Shown: positions 1 through 6,555 of the stretch, piece by piece
Layout of the letters: every line of letters begins with the position of its first letter
How positions within the stretch are numbered: the first letter of the stretch is position 1
DNA from: DATIJJ01 sp039936115
Lineage (GTDB): Bacteria > Pseudomonadota > Gammaproteobacteria > DSM-16500
Length of the DNA stretch: 13,885 nt
NCBI GenBank assembly: GCA_039936115.1
Contig: JBDTIZ010000035.1
Location: 1 to 13,885 of the forward strand
Direction of reading: 5' to 3'
Notes under the pieces: generated by a model
What the model saw: only the letters and a program-made list of their open reading frames with translations
Database searches by the model: none
Told to the model about the DNA's origin: nothing
Made by a program: the position numbers and the translations under genes

Positions 1-1124
1 TTGGAGCATTGACTGAGGATTTGATTGATACCAGTCTTGAGTCAGATGCGGATATTGCAGCACTTCGTTATACGCCAGCTGGTGCATTTGGTTCTTGCCG
101 GCATAAATTGGGAGCGCTTGAAAAAAACCGTGCGCAGTATGAAAGATTGATCGAAGTATTTTCAGCGCACAATATTCGGTATTTTTTTTACAATGGTGGT
201 GGCGATTCGCAAGATACTGCTTACAAAGTGTCACAACTCTCACAAACCATGAATTATCCTATTACTTGCATCGGCATCCCAAAAACCATCGATAATGACT
301 TACCTTTTACCGATAATTCACCCGGTTTTGGCTCTGTTGCAAAATATATAGCAATATCGATTCGTGAAGCCGGTTTAGACGTAGCATCGATGGCGTTAAC
401 CTCCACTAAAATATTTATTTTAGAAGTCATGGGACGTCATACGGGTTGGATTGCGGCAAGTGGTGGTTTGGCCGCTGAAAAAATCGGTGATTCACCGCAT
501 ATTATTTTATTCCCAGAAATTCCATTTGCGCGCGAAGCATTTCTACAACGCGTCCAAGACTCCATCACAAAATTCGGACATTGCGCGATTGTTGTATCGG
601 AAGGTGTTAGGAATGCTGATGGAACATTTATCTCAGACTCAGGCTTGGTCGATGCATTCGGCCATACGCAATTAGGCGGGGTAGCGCCTGTTATCGCGAA
701 ATTAATTAAGGATAATCTGGGTTATAAATACCATTGGGCATTATCTGATTATCTACAACGTGCCGCTAGACACATTGCTTCTAAAACTGATGTCGATCAG
801 GCATACGCTTTAGGTCAAAAAGCCGTTGAACTCGCTATCGCTGAAAAAAATGCGATTATGCCAATCATTGTGCGTGAGTCGGATGAACCTTATCGTTGGA
901 GTATTGGCGAAGCCCCCTTAGAAAAAGTCGCTAATGTCGAGATAGGTTTACCGCGAGATTTCATTACCGAAGATGGTTTCGGCATTACCGAAAAATGCCG
1001 TCGCTATTTGCAACCCTTAATTCAGGGCGAAGATTACCCACCTTACAAAAATGGTTTGCCCAATTATGTGAAATTAAAAAATTTCGCTGTTGAAAAAAAA
1101 CTCGAAAAATCCTTCCAAATTTGA
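1..1124 (+). CDS. pfp: Pyrophosphate-dependent 6-phosphofructokinase, 5' end cut off by the window edge
   Basis: The enzyme phosphorylates fructose 6-phosphate to fructose 1,6-bisphosphate in the cytoplasm, using PPi as donor, and the reaction is reversible. The reading frame is open from base 3 (Gly-Ala-Leu-Thr-Glu-Asp), so the TTG at 9 is an internal codon and the true start lies upstream; roughly 45 N-terminal residues are probably missing. Counting from codon 9, GGGDS is at 63-67: the Asp replaces the second Gly of the ATP-type GGDGS. PKTIDND at 91-97 has Lys where ATP-dependent enzymes have Gly. This Asp/Lys pair is the known signature of PPi dependence. MGRHTGW at 141-147 is the conserved sugar-phosphate-binding stretch. 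The gene ends in TGA and a strong hairpin follows 15 bases later. Family and PPi use are secure; the N-terminus cannot be judged. Confidence 0.95.
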   Translation, partial: GALTEDLIDTSLESDADIAALRYTPAGAFGSCRHKLGALEKNRAQYERLIEVFSAHNIRYFFYNGGGDSQDTAYKVSQLSQTMNYPITCIGIPKTIDNDLPFTDNSPGFGSVAKYIAISIREAGLDVASMALTSTKIFILEVMGRHTGWIAASGGLAAEKIGDSPHIILFPEIPFAREAFLQRVQDSITKFGHCAIVVSEGVRNADGTFISDSGLVDAFGHTQLGGVAPVIAKLIKDNLGYKYHWALSDYLQRAARHIASKTDVDQAYALGQKAVELAIAEKNAIMPIIVRESDEPYRWSIGEAPLEKVANVEIGLPRDFITEDGFGITEKCRRYLQPLIQGEDYPPYKNGLPNYVKLKNFAVEKKLEKSFQI

Positions 1125-1139
1125 ATTTTTTCAATAAGA

Positions 1140-1166
1140 TAGCCCTGTTCTTTCCGAATAGGGCTA
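1140..1166 (+). terminator. Hairpin after pfp, probable transcription end
   Basis: An 11-bp stem (1140-1150 with 1156-1166, one G-T pair) closes a 5-base loop (tttcc) just after the pfp stop codon. Its position fits a terminator. No T-run follows on the plus strand, so it is not a classic intrinsic terminator; it could also act as a 3' end stabiliser. Confidence 0.5.
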
Positions 1167-1221
1167 GCCTAAACTCTGTTGATTGATTTGATTGAACTCA
1201 CCCTCCCCTCTATTATTCCGG

Positions 1222-1227
1222 TATAAT
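1222..1227 (+). promoter_or_regulatory. Possible -10 box for the 1261 gene
   Basis: A perfect TATAAT lies 33 bases before the ATG at 1261. The only -35-like hexamer nearby (TTGAAC, 1192-1197) is 24 bases away, too far for a standard sigma-70 promoter, and there is no extended -10 TGn. The call rests on the -10 box alone. Confidence 0.3.
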
Positions 1228-1260
1228 TAATAATCAACTGAAATAATCATGGGGTGTTAC

Positions 1261-1668
1261 ATGGCTCAGTCAAGAAATGAACACGCAAGGACGGCAATCG
1301 AGGACATTCTAAACCTCGCATCAAAAAAATCCGATCAGCTTCTCGACTCCTCTACTCTTAAATCTACTATTACTCGACTGAAAGAAGTCAGTGAGGTTTT
1401 AGGTAGATTTGAACTTCCTCATCTGAGTAATGCCGAATTAAAAGGTATTTCAGACGAGACAGATCCCAAAATACAAAAAGCTGCTTTACAACATGCCGCT
1501 GGAGTCGTTTCATTTGGAATAATTTGTGCTTACGCTCAAACAGCTGAAAAACAGATGACGCTCTCGCAAGCACGTAATGCTTTTTTTACTCATATGCCTG
1601 CCGAGCAAAAAACCCCAACACCCGAGATAAATTCTTCTTCACTGAAAAAAGGCCCTTCTAAATCATAG
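1261..1668 (+). CDS. Hypothetical protein, 135 residues, mostly helical and soluble
   Basis: I do not recognise this protein. The ATG at 1261 is preferred to the one at 1249, because the 1261 start has a GGGGTG ribosome site five bases upstream that lies inside the first codons of the longer form, while 1249 has no such site. The sequence reads as amphipathic helices rich in Lys, Glu, Ser and Leu (about residues 5-50). A short hydrophobic stretch (about 80-92, AGVVSFGIICAYA) is too short and polar-flanked to be a clear membrane span. A low-complexity Pro/Ser/Lys tail runs from about 114 to the end. No signal peptide is visible. It stands alone between the pfp hairpin and the Fur-boxed gene. 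It could be a small secreted or effector-like protein, but nothing in the sequence proves that. Confidence 0.65.
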   Translation: MAQSRNEHARTAIEDILNLASKKSDQLLDSSTLKSTITRLKEVSEVLGRFELPHLSNAELKGISDETDPKIQKAALQHAAGVVSFGIICAYAQTAEKQMTLSQARNAFFTHMPAEQKTPTPEINSSSLKKGPSKS

Positions 1669-1693
1669 GTCACCCGATATTCGCAAATCCTAC

Positions 1694-1729
1694 TTGCAAT
1701 TAAATATTAAATGATTATCATTCTCATTT
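1694..1729 (+). promoter_or_regulatory. Promoter overlapped by a Fur box, upstream of the His-rich membrane protein
   Basis: TTGCAA (1694-1699) and TATCAT (1716-1721), spaced 16 bases apart, form a plausible sigma-70 promoter. The -10 box sits inside a strong Fur operator. The core 1712-1726 matches TGATAAT-N-ATTATCA at 12 of 14 fixed positions, and the 19-base form (1707-1725) matches the classical GATAATGATAATCATTATC at 14 of 19. The reverse strand reads AATGAGAATGATAATCATT, a form typical of enterobacterial Fur sites. A Fur dimer here would block RNA polymerase, so the next gene should be repressed when iron is plentiful. Binding itself is inferred. Confidence 0.75.
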
Positions 1730-1776
1730 GCATCTGGCCCCATTGGGCTAGAGATACTAATGAGGAGATAACCTAT

Positions 1777-2472
1777 ATGCACGGTCATGCACATGCTCAT
1801 AATCATAATGATCACAACCCTAGCTGTTCAACAATGATCCCTGATGCAATTAAATCATTAGTCAGCTTTGGCGCTAACGGGTATTGGATTGCGGGCACAG
1901 TAGATGCCATTGCAGATTTCGCTGCTACTGAAGCAGTTGCTTTAGGATTGTCCTGGTATGGAATTGTGCCAGGTATCGTTGTCGCTGCAATTACTGCTTT
2001 TTGTGAATATAGGGTTCATGCAACTCAAGATGGACAAAATGAGGTAGGAGGCGTAAGGCATCAGGTATCTGAAGAAGAAATGGCTCAAGTTAAGTTACCT
2101 CTAAAAAAACACGCTTATCTTGCCGGTTCTTTTGCCTCAGACACCCTAGGGCTAGCTGGGGATATCATGATGTTTTTTAGTATTGCTTTCCCTAATGCGT
2201 CGCGAGCGGGAAAATTAGGCGCACTTGCAGCTACGTGTGTGGCTGGCTTATATGCGAATAGACCTGAATACTGGACGCATGTTGAAAGCCAACGGAAAGA
2301 TCAAGTATTAACAGAGCGGGCGCTTGCCTCGCAACAGCCAGAAGTAGCTGGTACTGCGGCACCGTCCCGATGGAGATTTTTTTCAAAAATTGGTAGTTGG
2401 TGTTCAGGGAATAAAAGTCAAATGATAGATCAAGACTCTTCCTACGTGAATTTAAACCCAGTACAACCTTAG
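1777..2472 (+). CDS. His-rich membrane protein of unknown function, probably Fur-repressed (231 residues)
   Basis: I do not recognise a family. The frame is open from 1711, but that ATG lies inside the Fur box; the ATG at 1777 follows a strong GAGGAG site at 1762-1767 with 9-base spacing and is chosen as the start. The protein opens with six His in 13 residues (2, 4, 6, 8, 10, 13), a pattern common in metal-binding tails. Hydrophobic segments follow at about 35-50, 53-77, 113-137 and 146-160, with acidic residues in the first and third (Asp43, Asp47, Asp122, Asp129). The polar C-terminal third (165-231) looks cytoplasmic or disordered. No cleavable signal peptide is seen. The His-rich tail and Fur box together suggest a role in metal, probably iron, handling at the membrane. 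This is inference: the sequence could equally be an iron-regulated protein with another job. Confidence 0.75.
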   Translation: MHGHAHAHNHNDHNPSCSTMIPDAIKSLVSFGANGYWIAGTVDAIADFAATEAVALGLSWYGIVPGIVVAAITAFCEYRVHATQDGQNEVGGVRHQVSEEEMAQVKLPLKKHAYLAGSFASDTLGLAGDIMMFFSIAFPNASRAGKLGALAATCVAGLYANRPEYWTHVESQRKDQVLTERALASQQPEVAGTAAPSRWRFFSKIGSWCSGNKSQMIDQDSSYVNLNPVQP

Positions 2473-2475
2473 GAC

Positions 2476-2574
2476 GAATATGCTGTTATGCCAGCGAAAG
2501 CTGACATCCAGCATAGCCTTGCGCCAAGCTGACAAAAGCTTGGGTATCCAGCTTTCGCTTATGACAGCATTTTC
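2476..2574. repeat. Palindromic intergenic repeat, 99 bp, two inverted copies around a small hairpin
   Basis: The outer arms 2476-2489 and 2561-2574 pair at 12 of 14 positions. Inside them the 11-mer AGCGAAAGCTG occurs at 2493-2503 and inverted at about 2549-2559. The two halves are thus inverted copies of a roughly 30-bp unit beginning ATGCTGTYAT. A further hairpin lies off-centre: CCAAGCT (2524-2530) with AGCTTGG (2537-2543). The unit resembles the short dispersed palindromic repeats (TGTCATnCCnGCGAAAGC type) found in many bacterial genomes. It starts four bases after the stop codon of the upstream gene, so it may also end or stabilise that transcript. Confidence 0.75.
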
Positions 2575-2814
2575 CAGACTGCTAACCTTGCGTGTGTGTT
2601 GACAAAAAAAAACTGGCTTGTTAGTCTTGGTGCAGGAAAATCGGACACAATTCATCTCAGCCTTCCCAGATTGTGCCATTATCATTTCCTATGAGGGCGT
2701 TTTTGATTACAGAGTAATTAAATGCGCACTCGTTTCCGATATATCTCTTCTTATCAGTGAATCATCGCAAAATTACTTTTAATCATAATTTCATTCATTC
2801 AAAATCAAAGAGGT
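2575..2814. other. Non-coding stretch upstream of the ankyrin-like gene
   Basis: No convincing gene is seen. A perfect TTGACA (2599-2604) is followed 17 bases later by only a poor -10 (TAGTCT). An imperfect inverted pair, CCAGACTGCTAAC near 2574-2586 and GTTAGTCTTGG at 2620-2630, may be a remnant of the neighbouring repeat. The last 80 bases are AT-rich and hold the ribosome site of the next gene. Confidence 0.4.
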
Positions 2815-2820
2815 GTGATT

Positions 2821-3921
2821 ATGTTTAGAAATAATGCCAAAGATATTTATGAACAATTAATAAAGTTTGTCTTGTCCAAAAAACCTCAAAGCAAAAGCTA
2901 TACTGTCCAACATTCATCTGTTACCAAATATGAAAAGCTAGAGCTTGCTACCAAATTACCTGAAGAAATTATCACCTTTCCTAATCAAGGAGAGCTAAAT
3001 CAAATGGCAGGCGACACAAGTAATTATACGCAATTGATCCAAAATTTGTTTAAACGCATCAGAGAACCATTGCAATTATATAGCTACGATTTGGAACAAT
3101 TAGATCATTATATTTGTCAGGGACAACGCCACTGGTACACAAAACAAAATCCTAATATGCCAAAAATATCAGACTTAGCCGATATGGTCGATGCGATAAG
3201 CATATTAATTAAAATCACACCTGCACTCTATGATCTGCATTTGGAAGGCCTGGATGCAGATGTTGAAGTGATAAATAAAATTCATCTTAGCATATCTTAT
3301 CTTTTCATGCGTTTTATCCAGCAAATTGGAGAAGAAAATTTATCATTAACTGGAGACGTTAAAAAATTATTTGATCAGATGTTATCTCTGAACATGATTA
3401 AGCTGCCGCCTAAACATGAAGTAAACACAATGCCAATTTATACATCCGTTCATAACGCAAAACCTGAGATCGTGGCTGCATTTCTCGATGCTGGGTTACC
3501 GCTGGATATAATTGAGCAGCATTGGGTGAGAGATGCTATAAAAAAACGACAGGTAGGAACTTTGAAATTACTAGTTGATGCAGGGATTAAATTTAAAGTG
3601 CAACCTGATCATTGGGTGCGTGATGATAACGATCAATGGGGTGGTTGTGATTTCGTAAAGTACGTCACAGTATATGATGGCACCAAAAAACTACTGGATG
3701 AATGTAAGGATGACAAACAAAAAGAACAGTATCGTGAGCTTTTGAAAATCGTCGAAACGATTGATGAACCGCCTGCGGTACCACGCGGCGTTGTGAACAA
3801 GACAGATACTACGCGTGTTTCAGAGGTGGCTAGCTCAATGTTTTATAAAGCAAACACTGGAACCCCAAGTAATTCAAGTGAGATGAAAGATTTTATACCT
3901 ATTACAGTATTTACGGTTTGA
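2821..3921 (+). CDS. Hypothetical protein with a degenerate ankyrin-like repeat pair (366 residues)
   Basis: No specific family is recognised. The start at ATG 2821 is preferred over GTG 2815 because AGAGGTG (2809-2815) is then a good ribosome site at 5-base spacing. The N-terminal 200 residues read as a helical domain without membrane spans or a signal peptide. Residues 204-270 hold two related segments: PEIVAAFLDAGLPLD then VGTLKLLVDAGIKFK, each followed by HWVRD (234-238 and 264-268). The period is 30 residues, close to the 33 of ankyrin repeats, and the LLxDAG pattern is ankyrin-like. A charged helix (291-312) and a Ser/Thr-rich tail to 366 follow. In Legionellales, orphan proteins with ankyrin repeats are often secreted effectors; that role is only a guess here. 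Confidence 0.75.
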   Translation: MFRNNAKDIYEQLIKFVLSKKPQSKSYTVQHSSVTKYEKLELATKLPEEIITFPNQGELNQMAGDTSNYTQLIQNLFKRIREPLQLYSYDLEQLDHYICQGQRHWYTKQNPNMPKISDLADMVDAISILIKITPALYDLHLEGLDADVEVINKIHLSISYLFMRFIQQIGEENLSLTGDVKKLFDQMLSLNMIKLPPKHEVNTMPIYTSVHNAKPEIVAAFLDAGLPLDIIEQHWVRDAIKKRQVGTLKLLVDAGIKFKVQPDHWVRDDNDQWGGCDFVKYVTVYDGTKKLLDECKDDKQKEQYRELLKIVETIDEPPAVPRGVVNKTDTTRVSEVASSMFYKANTGTPSNSSEMKDFIPITVFTV

Positions 3922-3999
3922 AACTATAGCGCTAGGTGCATATTGGTAAAAAGCAGCAAACGAGATATAAAGGCAACGGGTTGAGGGATCTTTTTTTGC

Positions 4000-4395
4000 T
4001 TATTTTGGCTTGGGTTTTTGAAATAAAGTTGTATATGCACTGATATCTCGTACTTCAAATTTCATGCAATCATATTCTGGAGCAGGAGTTGCTTGATAAT
4101 GACAATTAGGTGGAGGATACGAATCGCTCGCATCAAAATAAGCTAATCTCTGGCCAAGCTGACTTGTCCATTCGGTATCTTGCCACTGTTCGGGAGAAAA
4201 CATTTGTTTAGCACTGACTGGATTCAGTCGATAAAGTGTTAATAGCACCACCGCTAATAAAGGATTTTTCACGATAACAAAAACGCCCTGCAAAGCAAGT
4301 GCTGCAATCTGTGATGAAACAACTGCTTTTTCATAGGGCTCAGCATTACCAAGCATGGAGCGTAAGCTCGCTGGTGTTTGTTTGATGAGCTTCAA
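4000..4395 (-). CDS. Hypothetical small membrane protein, 131 residues, start uncertain
   Basis: I do not recognise it. A hydrophobic segment at about 29-55 is long enough for one membrane span or a tight hairpin (Asn44-Pro45 in the middle). A polar, Pro- and Tyr-rich C-terminal domain follows, with two Cys at 98 and 110 and an end of KPKPK. The first possible start is a TTG at 4395, directly after a run of seven T and without a visible ribosome site; an in-frame stop lies only 21 bases upstream. The next choice is ATG at 4356 (residue 14), which would leave the hydrophobic segment intact. It converges with the ankyrin-like gene, 78 bases away. The weak start leaves open a 5'-eroded or frameshifted gene. 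Confidence 0.5.
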   Translation of the reverse strand: MKLIKQTPASLRSMLGNAEPYEKAVVSSQIAALALQGVFVIVKNPLLAVVLLTLYRLNPVSAKQMFSPEQWQDTEWTSQLGQRLAYFDASDSYPPPNCHYQATPAPEYDCMKFEVRDISAYTTLFQKPKPK

Positions 4396-4660
4396 AAAAA
4401 GGTAATGAAGTTAAGTAAAATCAGGTAACCATCTGTGTAGGGTTAAATAAAAACTTGGCTCAAAGGATATTTGTTTTTTATTGTGGTTTTTTGTTGGAGA
4501 ATTTTTGCTGCTCTGTAAAGTTTATAAATTCCTTTGGTATTGCGTAACATTTCATACTCCATTGAAGTGCTGGGTGACATAAATTAGCAATATAAATTTT
4601 TTAAAGCAATGAAAAATCATTTTACAGAAAAATAACAAAACCTAGCTAACTCGTAAATAA
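4396..4660. other. AT-rich spacer downstream of rpoS
   Basis: No gene or strong terminator is visible. A small AT-only hairpin (aatga-aaaa-tcatt, about 4608-4621) lies past the rpoS stop codon, but it would be weak. The rest is AT-rich with long T and A runs. Confidence 0.35.
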
Positions 4661-5686
4661 CTAAATCGATTCCTCTCCCGTAATCCCACGTTTCAACATA
4701 ATTTCTCGCAAGGCTTTCAACGCACTCATCTGAATTTGTCGCACGCGTTCACGGGTTAAACCAATTGATTCACCCACTTCTTCCAACGTTTGTCGTTCAA
4801 ATCCACACATGCCAAAACGACGACACAAAACGTCACGTTGTTTTTCATTCAATTGATCCAAACACTCAGATAAACTTTCTGATAAACGCTCATCCGCAAG
4901 TAATTCTGCTGGATCAGTTTTATGTTTATCTGCAATTGCATCTAATAAAGGCCTGCCGGGTCCATTCGAATCACCCCCAACAATCATATCCAACGACACA
5001 ACATGTTCATTCAATTCCAACATGTTTTTGACACTTTCTACCGGTTTATTTAACGCATCGGCAATATCTTTATAACTCGGTTCATGTTCGTTTTTTTTCA
5101 TCAATTCGCGTGCTGCACTTAAATACGTATTTAACTCACGAACGACGTGAATTGGCAAACGCACAGTACGAGTTTGATTCATGATGGCGCGTTCGATAGT
5201 TTGTCGGATCCACCATGTTGCGTAAGTCGAAAAACGAAAACCACGTTCGGGATCAAATTTTTCAACTGCACGCAATAAACCAAGATTTCCTTCTTCAATC
5301 AGATCTAAAAATTCAAGACCACGATTGTAATAACGACGAGCGATTTTAACCACAAGACGTAAATTGCTTTCAATCATTTTGGCGCGCGCTTTAGGATCGC
5401 CTTTTTGCACTTTTCGAGAATAAAAAACTTCTTCTTCTGCAGTCAATAAAGGAGAATAACCAATTTCACCTAAATAAATTTGCGTAGGATCGGTTGTTTT
5501 AGAAATTTCAGCGGAACGCGCAGGGGTTTTCTCGGCGTCGTCTTCTGCCGTCTCAGGTTTTTCCGAAGTTTCATCAGAAGATTCATCAACAACAAACTCT
5601 TCCTCATCAGGAGAATTATCTTCTTTCTCCTCTTCTTCACCTGAAGAGTTTGCTTTAAAATCTTCCTGTTTACCTTTTTTTGGCAT
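4661..5686 (-). CDS. rpoS: RNA polymerase sigma factor RpoS (sigma-38)
   Basis: This is the sigma factor for stationary-phase and general-stress transcription. All group 2 sigma-70 regions are present in 341 residues, against about 330 in E. coli. Region 1.2 starts at DPTQIYLGEIG (66-76). Region 2 covers about 99-170, with core binding at NLRLVVKIARRYYNRGLEFLD and the -10 melting motif FSTYATWWIRQ (152-162). Region 3 is about 180-260, and region 4.2 carries the helix-turn-helix TLEEVGESIGLTRERVRQIQ (300-319). The N-terminus is unusual: residues 17-52 contain 20 acidic residues of 36, unlike the short region 1.1 of E. coli RpoS. An AGAGGT ribosome site sits 7 bases before the ATG. The gene lies 100 bases after nlpD in the classical surE-nlpD-rpoS order. 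Confidence 0.95.
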   Translation of the reverse strand: MPKKGKQEDFKANSSGEEEEKEDNSPDEEEFVVDESSDETSEKPETAEDDAEKTPARSAEISKTTDPTQIYLGEIGYSPLLTAEEEVFYSRKVQKGDPKARAKMIESNLRLVVKIARRYYNRGLEFLDLIEEGNLGLLRAVEKFDPERGFRFSTYATWWIRQTIERAIMNQTRTVRLPIHVVRELNTYLSAARELMKKNEHEPSYKDIADALNKPVESVKNMLELNEHVVSLDMIVGGDSNGPGRPLLDAIADKHKTDPAELLADERLSESLSECLDQLNEKQRDVLCRRFGMCGFERQTLEEVGESIGLTRERVRQIQMSALKALREIMLKRGITGEESI

Positions 5687-5721
5687 CTAAATAACCTCTA
5701 GAATAGCAGGACGACTTATTC

Positions 5722-5759
5722 ATTATACTGGTTCTTACGAAAGAGTGCAGTCTTGTCAA
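5722..5759 (-). promoter_or_regulatory. Possible promoter elements between nlpD and rpoS
   Basis: On the minus strand a perfect TTGACA (5759-5754) is followed by a perfect TATAAT (5727-5722), but they are 26 bases apart, too far for one standard promoter. Each could belong to a separate weak promoter: TTGACA has TAAGAA 16 bases downstream, and TATAAT has no good -35. rpoS is known in other bacteria to be transcribed from promoters in or after nlpD. Confidence 0.35.
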
Positions 5760-5786
5760 CCAACACTTGTTTTCTATTTATGCAGC

Positions 5787-6551
5787 TTATCGTGCCAAAT
5801 AATTTAATGGATTCACGGGCTGGCCGTTTCGTCGAATTTCAAAATGCAAGATAACACGCTGACCATTTGCATTACCCATTTCCGCGATTTTTTGACCCGC
5901 CCGCACCTGATCGCCTTCTCTAATTAAGACTGAGCTATTGTGCGCATAGGCAGTTAAATAAGCATTATTATGTTTTATGATTATTAAATTGCCATAGCCA
6001 CGCAATCCATTTCCGCTGTAAACGACTTGTCCCGCAGCGGTAGCATAAATGGGATCATGGTAGCGTCCACCAATATTTACCCCTTTATTTTGCGAAGAAT
6101 AAGTACCAATGACAGGCCCATGTGCTGGCCAACGCCAATATCTAACGGGTGTATTCGATTCATGTTCAACAAAATTATTTGCCGAAGGTTTGGAAGATGG
6201 CATCGCATAAACAATAGGTTTAGTGTGTGGTTTAACACTCCTAGGCGGCGCAATAAATTCTGGTTGAATTTGTTGCGGCGTTGTAACCGGTTTGCCATTT
6301 AAATAAATTAATTGTCCTGCCGTTACATGATAAGGCGGCGCAATATGATTGCGATTAGCCAAATAGCGATAATCCAATCCATATCGCCAAGCAATGGAAT
6401 AAAGCGTTTCATGGCGCAATACGCGGTATACACCCGTCTTTGGAATATGTTCAATCGTATTTATATCAGTCACAGGCGCGTAATTTGTCTCGGTACTGCA
6501 AGCAACCAAGCTAGTGATGATACAAAAGAAGATGCTGAGTTTTCGCAACAT
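5787..6551 (-). CDS. nlpD: NlpD-type lipoprotein, amidase activator with LysM and LytM domains
   Basis: NlpD is an outer-membrane lipoprotein that activates the septal amidase AmiC, so that daughter-cell peptidoglycan can be split. The chosen start is ATG 6551 (254 residues), four bases after the surE stop codon; the frame extends to a TTG at 6569 inside surE, but the ATG places the signal peptide correctly. A hydrophobic signal ends in the lipobox LVAC (Cys18). A LysM domain spans about 41-85 and a LytM/M23 domain about 138-252. The zinc ligands of active M23 peptidases are missing: the HxxxD site reads GVNIGGR (157-163), while HFEIR (236-240) remains. This matches E. coli NlpD, which is also catalytically dead and acts as an activator. 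No clear ribosome site is seen, so coupling to surE is likely. Confidence 0.93.
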   Translation of the reverse strand: MLRKLSIFFCIITSLVACSTETNYAPVTDINTIEHIPKTGVYRVLRHETLYSIAWRYGLDYRYLANRNHIAPPYHVTAGQLIYLNGKPVTTPQQIQPEFIAPPRSVKPHTKPIVYAMPSSKPSANNFVEHESNTPVRYWRWPAHGPVIGTYSSQNKGVNIGGRYHDPIYATAAGQVVYSGNGLRGYGNLIIIKHNNAYLTAYAHNSSVLIREGDQVRAGQKIAEMGNANGQRVILHFEIRRNGQPVNPLNYLAR

Positions 6552-6555
6552 TATT

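Noticed and set aside
1711..1776. N-terminal extension of the His-rich protein from the ATG at 1711
   Set aside because: That ATG lies inside the Fur box and promoter; the GAGGAG site before 1777 points to the later start.
2452..2685. Minus-strand frame of 77 codons across the palindromic repeat
   Set aside because: It is built mostly from the repeat and non-coding spacer and overlaps the end of the preceding gene.
5787..6551. Active M23 endopeptidase
   Set aside because: The HxxxD zinc site is replaced (GVNIGGR), so the domain is judged a non-catalytic amidase activator.
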